DNA of 64,000 nt from Alopecurus myosuroides (taxonomy: Eukaryota > Streptophyta > Magnoliopsida > Poales > Poaceae): assembly GCA_028641055.1 (NCBI GenBank), contig CM054058.1, positions 83,556,020 through 83,620,019 of the forward strand, in the 5' to 3' direction. Each line of letters starts with the position of its first letter. Positions within the stretch are counted from its first letter, which is position 1. The translations under genes were made by a program, and so were the position numbers. Below the pieces are notes generated by a model. The model worked only from the letters and a program-made list of their open reading frames with translations, was not told the origin of the DNA and did not search any database. Of the stretch, positions 1-8,225 are shown piece after piece.

Positions 1-516
1 GATTTTCGACCAGAGGGTGCCCGGGCTTGTATGTATATACCACATCAGCAATAGCGTAACCCACGTCGCCCATGCGTGGACCGGACACTGAAGCCTGGTC
101 AGATAAGACCTTGAGCGGGGCAATTGACCGTGCTTCTTGTTGTCCGAGCTGGGGAACTTGTTTCCCGCATTTCGTCTGCTCCGCCTGCTTCATCTCCTCC
201 GTCTGCTTCTTCTGTGCGGTGTGCGTCTTCTCAATGTACCGTTCATAGTCTGAAAGGGGCGGCGGTGGCGGCGGTGCAGGATAATATAAGTTGTCGATGG
301 TCCGCTCAATTTTCCACTTTGGGATGTCCTTCAGAGTTTCCTTCCAGGTGTCTGGAGGGGGCTTCCGGGGAAACTGTGTGAACCATGCGCTGGTTTTGGC
401 TTTCACGACATCGCTTAGTTCCTCCGGAGTCATCAGGCCTGGTAACTTCGGCGGAATCTCGACTTTCTTAGATTTCCTTGGTCTCTTCTTGGGAGGAGTC
501 CCGTTTCTTCTAAACT
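1..516 (-). pseudogene. 3' continuation of the CACTA ORF2 gene, cut by window start
   Basis: On the minus strand one frame stays open from about 660 down to base 1. It encodes a proline-rich linker (SPPPNEPPSPPHNEDWEPEA), a basic stretch rich in K and R, then IPPKLPGLMTPEELSD and a run PAPPPPPLSDYERYIEKTH. These fit the C-terminal part of the upstream ORF2 protein but lie in a different frame from residues encoded upstream of 700. The only GT-AG pair visible in between would make an intron of about 38 bp, which is too short for a plant intron. A frameshift or a sequence error is therefore as likely as splicing. Confidence 0.55.
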
Positions 517-2578
517 TCAGCTTCCGCTTTGCCGTACCCGTAGTGGGCGCATCCGTCGGCTCACGGGAGTGCACGGGCGATGGACCCTCGGCCTCGGGCT
601 CCCAATCTTCGTTGTGGGGTGGACTTGGAGGTTCGTTGGGGGGTGGACTTGGAGGTCGTGCATTCTCTGTACGAAAGTGAAAAAACTATTAAAAATAAGC
701 TTACATGTGGTGCAACATTCAGTAATTGATGGAGGTATATATGGTGCATTTGTACCTGGAGGAGTCGGTGGCCTTGGCGCCGAGTTAGGAAACACGATGT
801 GTTTCTTATTCCACAATATGATACCAAGCTCCATTTCTCCCAGTGTCTTCTCGCCTTCACCTCCAGGAATATGGAGCTCAATTGAATGGCATCCCGGCGT
901 AATTGTTGACAACCCGACACGAGCATGGGATGCTGGAATCTGACCACCATGGTAGGTTGCTCCAGGTTGATTCGGTAAAGCATAGCCTGACGCCACCCTG
1001 AAGGATATGTTCCCCATTGGCATATGTATCTCACAGTTTGTCTTCTCCGTGATATCATCCACGGGGTAGTGAGGCGCCGACGGTTCGACTGCACGACCGT
1101 CTTCTAGCTGCATGTGCGTGGAACCAACGCTGCTTCTATGCTGAGATGGGACGGCATCTGCTACATGATTGTCTTCTATTTGCAGCTGATCAGGTGCAGG
1201 ACGATGTTCTACCTCCTCTTCAGTGTCAGGTAGAGGGTGTCCCCCTTTCTTCAAGAGAAAATCCACCTTTTGTTCTAATGTCGATATCCGTTCACTCGTC
1301 TTTTTCTTGCTTCTATCACGGCTTCTGTAAGTGGCAATGTCCGCTGCAAACCCTTGGCTCCACGGGGTATCCGCTCCAAAGCCTCGTGTTCGTCCCCACT
1401 TTTCGGGGTTCCCGAGTGCCCTCGTCAGCTCGTCGTTCTCTCTATCGGGAACAAAAGTTCCTTTTCGAACAGCTTCTATTGCCTTCTCTCGGTCTGCTAC
1501 GACTTTTGTTATTTTTTCCGACCATGGTCCCTGAGCAACAATCATCCCAGTCTCAGCGTCCAACGTTGCCCCATGCGCGAACAACCAGAACTTGGACCTA
1601 TCGGGCCAGTCACGTGTCTGTGGAATGATACCTCTTTTCACAAGCGCAGCTTCATAGCTTCGCCACCTAGGCAGGACAGTCATGTAGCCACCTGACCCCA
1701 AAATATGGTGATATTTCTTCTTCTTCGCATTCTCCGAATTTGTGGCCGATCGGGATGCAAAGACACCCGATTTCTTGTACGCCTTAAAATCATCCCAAGC
1801 GTCTCTTATCTTCACTAGGTTCCCAGTGAAAACTGGATCTTCGTCCTTATATTTCTTCCACAGTTCTTTCTTCCACCTCTGGAATTGTGTGGCCATCTTC
1901 TTCAAAGCCCACTGCTCGACTTTCTTCTTCTTATCGCTCGCTACGCTGAAATTTAGCCATAGCGTTTCGCAAAGAATTTTTTTCAATCTTTCATCGACAT
2001 AACTAGCTCCAACGTTGGCCCCGGTCTTCGGCTTATTCCATTCTATTAAGTTGATCGGGACCAGGTCTCTTACAACAACTCCGCACTGATTTACGAATTT
2101 GCGATAAGTTTCTGGGGGCTGCAGTGGTTTGCCATCAGCAGAAACTGTATCGATCGAGAACCTTGCGGTATCTTTCAACCTTGCGGCCGGACCTCGTTTG
2201 GACTTTGTCTCAGTACTTGCGCTAGCTGTTCCGGAGGGCGCCTAAACGGGAAAATAATGATTCGTTAGTAAGTGCAATACAAATTAATTGTTGCGTGAAC
2301 AGTGACTTGAGATATACATTGGCAGAGTTTGTTCTGGAGGGCACTTCTTCATCCTCGACGTTGTCGTCGTCATCATCTACTACATCTTCTATATTCTGAT
2401 CTCCGTCGCCGGAGTCGTTCAGAAATTGATTGCTAAACGCTTGTCCACCGTCGTCATCACGATATATGGCCGTTGCATTATTAAAAATCATCTCGCACAT
2501 TAATCTTTCCTTCCCCGCCTCACCCATTCCCGCGAGTTTATCGGCGTGCGGATCATGTGCAGGTTCTTGGGGATCCAT
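517..2578 (-). CDS. CACTA ORF2-type plant transposase protein (Ptta/En/Spm, Transposase_24-like)
   Basis: The first exon (2578-2318) encodes an acidic N-terminus starting MDPQEPAHDP. A 76-bp GT-AG intron (2317-2242) follows, then in phase a long exon from 2241. The long exon holds the conserved core of this family: basic helical stretches, then motifs such as WDDFKAYKK, HHILGSGGY, SKFWLFAHG and a short coiled coil RISTLEQKVDFLL. The reading frame changes near 560-700, and the continuation (GTAKRKLKFRRNGTPPKKR and beyond) runs in another frame to base 1, so the 3' part is either an unresolved exon or a frameshift. In En/Spm elements the second gene is thought to bind the subterminal repeats and assist the transposase; that role is inferred here from family knowledge. 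The gene reads inward from the 4122 terminus. Confidence 0.75.
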
Positions 2579-2819
2579 AGCTCAACACCTGCTAGTAAAA
2601 TTTATAAAATGAAGAACACTTAGCGAAATTTTCATCGGGCACTTGGCGAAATTATTTCATCGGACAGTAATAAAATAATAGTTCTGGACATATTAATGAA
2701 ATAATAGTTCTGGACACACCAAGAGTTACATAGCTCGGGTTGATTTTTTAAACCCTAATACATCACGATCGAATAATATCACTTATACATAGTCTCGATC
2801 GTGACATCTCTCAAAATAA

Positions 2820-3203
2820 TTAACTCCGACCGGGTCCTAAGCCGCGGGGTGCTGAGTCACGGGTGCTACGCATCCATAGATAAGGAACCCTCATAGGGTC
2901 ATAGCTCACGTGGTAAGGAACCCTCCGAATAATCGACCAACTGCTGCTATACTGGCTATCGAGCAAGTACATGTAGCAACGGACGTGCTCGTCCTCCTCC
3001 CTGATACGCTGTTGTACCACCTCCTCAGGGGCCGGCTCTCTCCGCACCGAGCGTGGCCCACGCGATGGCCACCAAAGAATATCCGGGTCGACCACGTCAC
3101 CCGGATTTCTCACCAAGCCGCGTGCCCCGGTACTAAGGAGCTCCCAATGCCAGCCTGGCGGGGCCCAGTCCCGGACATCCCCCGGCGGGTCCAACAAAGA
3201 CAT
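2820..3203 (-). CDS. hypothetical CACTA-associated exon
   Basis: This 127-codon open frame starts MSLLDPPGDVRDWAPPGWHW and is rich in W, R and P. It lies between the GC-rich block (3704-3960) and the first ORF2 exon (2578), on the same strand and inside the element, so it is probably an upstream exon or a small accessory gene of the CACTA element. No catalytic motif is visible and I do not assign a function. Between 2579 and 2819 there is only AT-rich sequence with a short direct repeat of ATAATAGTTCTGGACA. Confidence 0.4.
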   Translation of the reverse strand: MSLLDPPGDVRDWAPPGWHWELLSTGARGLVRNPGDVVDPDILWWPSRGPRSVRREPAPEEVVQQRIREEDEHVRCYMYLLDSQYSSSWSIIRRVPYHVSYDPMRVPYLWMRSTRDSAPRGLGPGRS

Positions 3204-3239
3204 GAACTAAAAACCTGCCCGGACTAAGTAAATATTCCA

Positions 3240-3700
3240 TAATTAAGTAAAATACCTTAGTGTTTCTAACTTAGTAAAAAATAGTAAATTGAGAAATATA
3301 ACAGAAATAAGATGAAAGTTAAACAGGAACAATATGGTAACTTAGTGAAAAATTTAACTTACTGAAATTATATATATATTCTAACTTTCTGAAATTTTCT
3401 AACACTAACTTAGTGAAATTTTCTAACACAACATTCTAACACAAAAATTCTAACACTAAACAAAATTGTAAAAACAAAATAAAGCACTAAAAAAATCTAA
3501 CACTAACTCTAAAAATTTCTAACACTAAATTCTAACACTAACACTAATAACTCTAAAAAAATCTAACACTAAATCTAAAAATTTCTAACACTAACACTAA
3601 CTCTAAAAACAATCTAACACTAACTCTAAAAATTTCTAACACTAACTCTAAAAATTCTAACACTAAAACAAAATTGAAAAAAACCGAAATAAAACTTACC
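3240..3700. repeat. AT-rich low-complexity array of CTAACACTAA / CTCTAAAAAT motifs
   Basis: Irregular repetition of TCTAACACTAA and CTCTAAAAATT runs through 3420-3665, with a more loosely AT-rich lead-in from 3240. No open frame of note is present. It looks like replication-slippage expansion inside the CACTA element. Confidence 0.7.
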
Positions 3701-3703
3701 TAG

Positions 3704-3965
3704 CTAGGCCGGCGACGGCGATCGAGGGGCGAGAGGCGGGGCGGCGGAGGCGGAGGCGAGACGGAGGCGCGACGGAGGCGGACGGCAACGGCGCGACGGA
3801 GGCGGACGGCGACCGCGGAGGCGCGACGGACGCGGGGCCGCGCGGGGGATCGGCGGCGACGGAGACAGAGAGCGGACGGAGGCGAGGCCGACGGAGGCGC
3901 GGCGGACGGAGGCGAGGAGGACGGCGACGAGGCGGACGGAGGCGCGGCGCCGGAGCAGGGCTTCG
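3704..3965. repeat. GC-rich GGCGGACGGAGGCG tandem-like block
   Basis: About 260 bp built from variations on GGCGGACGGAGGCG, dense in CpG. Translations through it are runs of R, P, S and A and are not credible proteins. Its place between the subterminal hairpins and the minus-strand coding exons suggests a 5' leader or promoter-proximal segment of the CACTA gene. Confidence 0.6.
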
Positions 3966-4037
3966 CCGTACGTGGTATAGGAGAAGACGTGCGAAGGGAA
4001 ATGAGCCAAATTTTCAGAAGTCCTAGAGATATATCCC

Positions 4038-4122
4038 CACTACAGGCCTTTAGCACCGGTTTATGTTAACAACCGGTGCTAAAGGGTCTTTAGCACCGGT
4101 TGCTAACACAAACCGGTGCTAA
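4038..4122. repeat. CACTA terminal palindrome (two TTTAGCACCGGTT hairpins)
   Basis: Reads CACTACAGGCCTTTAGC at the left and the near-complement GGTGCTAAAGGCCTGTAGT at the right, with two internal TTTAGCACCGG...CCGGTGCTAAA hairpins. The whole 85 bp can fold on itself. It may be the terminus of the element to the left, or a minimal two-ended CACTA derivative. Confidence 0.65.
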
Positions 4123-4158
4123 AGGCCTGTAGTTGGGGCCACACCCAGACTGCGCGCC

Positions 4159-4208
4159 CACTACAGGCCTTTAGCACCGGTTTGTGTTAGCAACCGGTGC
4201 TAAAGGTC
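4159..4208 (+). repeat. CACTA left terminus and subterminal hairpin
   Basis: CACTACAGGCC is followed by TTTAGCACCGGTTTGTG and its hairpin partner AACCGGTGCTAAAGG. It is the same family as the repeats at 4038-4122 and 7380-7448. It lies only about 140-190 bp upstream of the exonuclease start codon. Confidence 0.7.
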
Positions 4209-4345
4209 TTAGTACAAACTGCCCGCCTCTCGCGCGCGGCAGTTTTATTGCTACAGTGCGCACCGGCCCGATCGCGAGTCTCTGTTTCTTCTCTTCTTCC
4301 TCTGTCTTTTCTTCTTCCTCTCTTGATCTTCCTCCACGAAGCACC

Positions 4346-5059
4346 ATGGCTGAAGTTCTTAAGAGATATGATGTGGCCACACCATGCGGCAAAAGTCTCG
4401 ACGTGTTCTACACCAACAATTGCGAGGAGCTCCCCGGTGCTCTTGGGTATTTGACCGATCTGTATTTCTCCTCTCCCGAAAAACACCGGTTTTTCGGGCT
4501 TGATTTAGAGTATACGGCGGATAAACGGAATGTTGCAGTCATCCAGATTGCATTCAAGGAGGCCGTTTTGGTCTTCCAATGGTCAAGGTAACGCACACGT
4601 ACAATCTTGCATCTTCGATTTGTTTGTTGCATGTGAAGAATACATGTGTTGCAATATATCTAACACGTACACGTATCAAATTTTTGTTGTTGCAGTAGTT
4701 CAAAGCATTCTCCGGCACTTGTTGATTTTCTTGTCAACAAGGGGTATGACTTTTGCAGCGTTGACAACACGCAAGACCGTCCGAAGTTGATGCGCTTGGG
4801 TATTGTGATACCTGAAGATCACTACATTGATCTTCAGTATCTTATCCATTTTGCTGATTTGAACAGGCCGAAGACCGGGATGGCTCTCATGGCAACTGCC
4901 TTCATCCACGAGGGCTACGAAACCATGAAGACTGATTTCCCCTCGAAGAATCACTGGTTGTGGGAGAAGAACCCACTGGACTGGACCAACATCAAGTATG
5001 CAGCCATAGATGCATACGTCTCCTACGAGTTGTTCCGCTTCTACTCGACGGATCCATAG
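4346..5059 (+). CDS. Werner-type DEDDy 3'-5' exonuclease, two exons, captured in a CACTA element
   Basis: Exons 4346-4587 and 4696-5059 flank a 108-bp GT-AG intron (TTGTTGCAG acceptor) and join in phase to give a 201-residue protein with no stop. All DEDDy landmarks are visible: exo I FFGLDLEYT (D53, E55), exo II around SVDNTQD (D104 or D108), and exo III YAAIDAY (Y182, D186). The length and order match the stand-alone DNA_pol_A_exo1 / WRN-exonuclease-like proteins of plants, which remove nucleotides from 3' ends using two metal ions. The start chosen is the first ATG after the terminal repeat, in an ACCATGG context. A CT-rich leader lies at 4270-4330. The gene sits 187 bp inside a CACTA terminus, so it is probably a transduplicated copy. 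Whether it is expressed cannot be seen. Confidence 0.8.
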
Positions 5060-5094
5060 ATGTTGTTTGTGTACCGCATCTTGTGTTCGATATA

Positions 5095-5175
5095 TGCATG
5101 TAATGGATATATTAGTATGTAATGTATATATTATCATGTAATGTATATATTATTATGTAATGGATATTATTTCTA
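5095..5175 (+). repeat. short tandem repeat of ATGTAATGTATATATTA units
   Basis: Four imperfect copies of a 17-19 bp AT-rich unit lie directly after the exonuclease stop codon, in its probable 3' UTR. From there to 5290 nothing further is recognised. Confidence 0.7.
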
Positions 5176-5292
5176 TATTAATTCCTAGCTATACTATTTC
5201 TATATTATGTCAAACACACATTTCAAAACAAACAAACAAAAACACATCAAGAAAACAAAACAGAAAAACTACCGTTTCTGTATATGTGATCA

Positions 5293-5549
5293 CTTACCCC
5301 AGGCGCACCGTACACAACATGCGCCTGCGGTAAAGCTCTTATCCCAGGCGCATTTCTTGACTGTGCGCCTGCGGTAAAGTTACCCTAGGCGCATTTTGCT
5401 GTTTATGCGCATGTGGTAAGTTAGGGTGGGTTATGAGTAAGGCAAGGAAAAGTGAGAGCGCAAGTGATACATCGAGCATATATATCGTGGATACATATAT
5501 ATAGATTGATTTAGCGAGATACCATACATGTAGATTGATTTAGCGATTG
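5293..5549. repeat. direct repeat copy 1 with TTACCCCAGGCGCA hairpins
   Basis: A 257-bp unit containing three hairpins of the form TTACCCCAGGCGCA...TGCGCCTGCGGTAA, then AGTGAGAGCGCAAGTGATAC and a short AT-rich tail with two partial copies of TAGATTGATTTAGCGA. It recurs in the same orientation at 6909-7167, so the AP2 gene is bracketed by direct repeats. The hairpin logic is that of CACTA subterminal repeats of a different subfamily. Confidence 0.8.
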
Positions 5550-5604
5550 CCGCAGTGTCGCGGGAATACAAATTCTTTTATTAAAAAGAGAAAACAGACG
5601 AACA

Positions 5605-6255
5605 CTACTCCTCGCCGTCGTCGTCGGGGAACTCGTCGGTGACCTCCTCCGGGTCATCATCGTCGCCGAACTCGTCGGTGACCTTCTCGTCATCATCGGA
5701 GGTGCATGATGGTATGTCCGAGATAGGCCCCCACCTCGGATCGTCGGAGGCCCAGACTTCGCCGGCGTGGTCGGCCCGACGAAGCTCTTGCAGCGCCTTC
5801 GTCCTCGCCTCCCGAGCCGCATCTAACGCGAGGTGGCGTTCGAGGCGGCGCTCCGCCCGCTGAGCCGCGCGGGTCTGCCAGAGCTCCTCGTCGGCGCTCT
5901 CCTCCCCCGGGTTGTTCCGGTAATACTCGCGGACGACGCGGTCTTCCCTGGCGTCGACTAGGCCCTGAAACGCGCGGTGGCGGAGGTGGAGGTGGTCGGC
6001 GGCAGTGATGATCTGTGGCTTCGTCGCCCTGGCCTCCGCTTCCCAGACTGTGTGGCAGTCGTTGAAGTTCATCAGCGACCGCGGGCGGTTGAGGCGCCAG
6101 GCCGCCGCGTCCCAGGCGCGGGCTGCCTCTGCCGCCGTCGCAAAGGTGCCGAGGGGGATGCGGTCATCCCCCCAGCGGATATCTGCGCTGAACATTCCGT
6201 TCTGCCGTGCTCGGACGCCGCGGAAACCGGTGGTGCTGTTCCTCCTCGGAGGCAT
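5605..6255 (-). CDS. AP2/ERF-domain protein, apparently intact, inside CACTA sequence
   Basis: A single open frame of 216 residues starts MPPRRNSTTGFRGVRARQNG. One AP2/ERF DNA-binding domain covers about residues 9-66: FRGVR at the first strand, FSADIRWGD, then RIPLGTFATAAEAARAWDAA with the helix and the closing LMNFND. The rest is a charged helical region rich in A, R and E, and a strongly acidic tail (DDDDPEEVTDEFPDD) that could serve in transcriptional activation or protein contact. A longer frame opens at 6333, but the MPPRRNS start fits the family better because the domain lies right after it. Canonical ERF proteins have YRGVR and a WLG element; here these are FRGVR and PLG, so DNA-binding specificity may differ. 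Such single-domain AP2 copies are known to be amplified by transposons in cereals. Confidence 0.75.
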   Translation of the reverse strand: MPPRRNSTTGFRGVRARQNGMFSADIRWGDDRIPLGTFATAAEAARAWDAAAWRLNRPRSLMNFNDCHTVWEAEARATKPQIITAADHLHLRHRAFQGLVDAREDRVVREYYRNNPGEESADEELWQTRAAQRAERRLERHLALDAAREARTKALQELRRADHAGEVWASDDPRWGPISDIPSCTSDDDEKVTDEFGDDDDPEEVTDEFPDDDGEE

Positions 6256-6382
6256 GGTGGAAGCGCGACGGTGCAGAGGGATGAAGAAGAAGCGCTCGAG
6301 GCGCGACAGTTTATACCGCGCCCTCCAGGCCACGCGTCACAACTCCCGTGCCACGCACCACCATAACATGGATGGATGTGTT

Positions 6383-6497
6383 AAAGGGGGGGTGTAGAAC
6401 AAATGCACTGACTATATGATGTATCAAACCTTAAGGGGGGTGTGGAACAAAACAGACGGTATCGCCATCATACAGCCCGACCGTGGCTACTGGGTGC
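6383..6497. repeat. GGGGGGTGTGGAACAAAAC repeat units
   Basis: Units beginning AAAGGGGGGTGTAGAACAAA lie at about 6385 and 6430. Related units recur at about 7487 and 7647, each followed by ATCGCCATCATACAGCCC-like sequence. They appear to be subterminal-type repeats of the surrounding transposon mosaic. Between the AP2 start and 6383 nothing else is recognised. Confidence 0.6.
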
Positions 6498-6904
6498 ATA
6501 TATAGGGTCCTCTGGCTCACAAAGTGTTGAGCTAGGGTTTTGATCCAACGGTTAAGAAACATCTCATCCAACGGCTCACAACAGTTCGAAAGAAACACAC
6601 CGTAGCCCTGATCGAACGGCTCACAACAGCTGGAAAGAAACACACCCCGGATCCAACGACTCACAAGCGGTTGAAACAAACACACGATCCGTGTGATTCT
6701 ATCTGATTGGTCCAAACGAAACCCTAACCCATTTAGTCCCGGTTGGTGTCCCCAACCGGTACTAAAGGGACGATCCGTTTCTATTTTTCTTCTTGCCTTT
6801 CTTCTGATTGCGCCGTAACCATGGAACATCTTCATCATTTAACTGAATGCTAGGATCATCTTTGACTTTGAAGGGAGGAATTTCATCAAATTTAATGTAA
6901 TCTG
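6498..6904. repeat. duplicated transposon 3'-end segment, copy X1
   Basis: About 407 bp that match 7809-8225 in the same orientation. On the minus strand it carries the last 40 or so codons of a CACTA transposase (FDEIPPFKVKDDPSIQLNDE, then DVPWLRRNQKKGKKK) in a clean frame. The stop codon TAG falls inside a TTTAGTACCGG subterminal hairpin (6725-6770). Confidence 0.8.
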
Positions 6905-6908
6905 ATAA

Positions 6909-7167
6909 CTTACCCCAGGCGCATATTACAAAGTATGCGCCTGTGGTATAGATCTTAGCCCAGGCGCATATTTTGTCTGTGCTCCTGCGGTAATGTTACC
7001 CCAGGCGCATATTGCGGTCTATGCGCCTGTGGTAAGTTAGGGTGGGTAATGAGTAAGGCAACGAGAAGTGAGAGCGCAAGTGATACATCGAGCATATATA
7101 TCGTGGATACATATATATATAGATTAATTTAGCGAGATACCATACATGTAGATTGATTTAGCGATTG
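6909..7167. repeat. direct repeat copy 2 with CCCCAGGCGCA hairpins
   Basis: A 259-bp near copy of 5293-5549 with the same three hairpins and tail. 7168-7375 holds only T- and C-rich sequence with two partial copies of AATCTTACGCTTGCCTTTC and no gene. Confidence 0.8.
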
Positions 7168-7370
7168 GTATACTAGCCCGCTGGTACTTTGTTTCTCACT
7201 TTTAAAAAGTACATACATATATCGCGAGTATTTGCCTCTGTCAACCTTTCGTCACAATCTTACGCTTGCCTTTCTTGGTTGATGTTGAATACGTGACTGC
7301 CATACCGTGACTTCTTCTGTCTGCCTCTGTGACAACCCGTCGTCACAATCTTACTCTTGCCTTTCTTGGT

Positions 7371-7448
7371 ACCGGTTGCGGTTAACAACCGGTGCTAAAG
7401 GGTCTTTAGCACCGGTTGTTAACGGCAACCGGTCCTAAAGGCCTGTAC
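7371..7448. repeat. inverted CACTA subterminal hairpins
   Basis: Contains GGTTAACAACCGGTGCTAAAGG, TTTAGCACCGGTTG and GGTCCTAAAGGCCTGTA, inverted relative to the 4159 terminus. Proposed right side of the 4159 element. Confidence 0.6.
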
Positions 7449-7486
7449 AGGGGGGCCGCACATTTCTTTTTCTTCTTCTTTCTGTT

Positions 7487-7808
7487 TCCAAAGGGGGGTG
7501 TGGAACAAAACAGACGTAATCGCCATCATACAGCCCGACCGTGGCTACTGGGTGCAATATAGCTACCAATGCACGGCCGGACATATGATGGCGAATCCGG
7601 ATGTTTTGTATTTGCTCGATGAACTGTGTATATGATGTATCAAACCTTAAAGGAGGGTGTAGAACAAACAAACGGTATCGCCAGTATACAACCCCGCAGT
7701 GGATACTGAGTGCATATATGCATACCCAATGCACAGCGGGGCGTATGCTGGCGAATCCGGATGTTTTGTATTTGGGAGTATGAACTGAACGGTGTATGAA
7801 GCTGGGCT
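7487..7808. repeat. repeat cluster with GTGTGGAACAAAACAGAC units
   Basis: Two successive degenerate units (about 7487-7640 and 7647-7800) share GTATCGCC..., a CACAGCGGGGCGTATGCTGG-like stretch and GGCGAATCCGGATGTTTTGT. They are related to 6430-6497. No protein-coding sequence is supported. Confidence 0.6.
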
Positions 7809-8225
7809 ATATATAGGGTCCTCTGGCTCACAAAGTGTTGAGCTAGGGATTTGATCCAACGGGTTAAGAAACATCTCATCCATCGGCTCACAAACAGCTC
7901 GAAAAGAAACACACTTAGCCCTGATCGAACGGCTCACAACAGGCCTGTGAAAAGAAACACACCCCGGATCCAACGACTCACAAGCGGTTGAAACAAACAC
8001 ACGATCCGTGTGATTCTATCTGATTGGTCCAAAACGAAACCCTAACCCATTTAGTCCCGGTTGGTGTCCCCCAACCGGGTACTAAAAGGGACGATCCGTT
8101 TCTATTTTTCTTCTTGCCTTTCTTCTGATTGCGCCGTAACCATGGAACATCTTCATCAATTAAACTGAATGCTAGGATCATCTTTGACTTTGAAGGGAGG
8201 AATTTCATCAAATTTAATGTAATCT
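7809..8225. repeat. duplicated transposon 3'-end segment, copy X2
   Basis: Same content as 6498-6904 but with about ten extra bases, mostly lengthened homopolymers (for example CGGGTTAAG for CGGTTAAG, GTCCCCCAACCGGGTACT for GTCCCCAACCGGTACT). These break the transposase C-terminal frame and its stop codon. Confidence 0.8.

Larger units (their letters stand above)
1..4122 (-). mobile_element. CACTA (En/Spm) transposon, right part, truncated by window start
   Basis: The segment carries an En/Spm ORF2-type gene read on the minus strand, a GC-rich block, and at 4038-4122 hairpin repeats of the motif TTTAGCACCGGTT with its complement. This is the usual architecture of a CACTA subterminal region. 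The rightmost bases read GGCCTGTAGTT, one mismatch from the expected complement of a CACTACAGGCC terminus. The left end lies outside the window and no transposase belonging to this end is seen. It could be part of the same ancestral element as the transposase at 8.1-11.4 kb, split by later insertions, or a separate element. Confidence 0.7.
4159..7448. mobile_element. candidate gene-carrying CACTA element (exonuclease + AP2 cargo)
   Basis: The left end reads CACTACAGGCCTTTAGC and runs straight into a subterminal hairpin. At 7380-7448 there is an inverted set of hairpins ending GGTCCTAAAGGCCTGTA, complementary to the left end, but followed by CAGGGG instead of the expected GTG. No 3-bp target duplication could be confirmed. 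Inside are two intact-looking protein genes and no transposase, so the element would depend on a transposase supplied elsewhere, for example the related gene at 8.1-11.4 kb. The right boundary is the weakest part of this call. Confidence 0.45.

Noticed and set aside
667..704. A GT-AG intron joining the two frames of the CACTA ORF2 gene
   Set aside because: 38 bp is too short for a plant intron, and joining would create a stop codon at the junction.
3700..4056. Arg/Pro/Ser-rich open frames in the GC-rich block
   Set aside because: Low-complexity translation of a short GC repeat; no domain.
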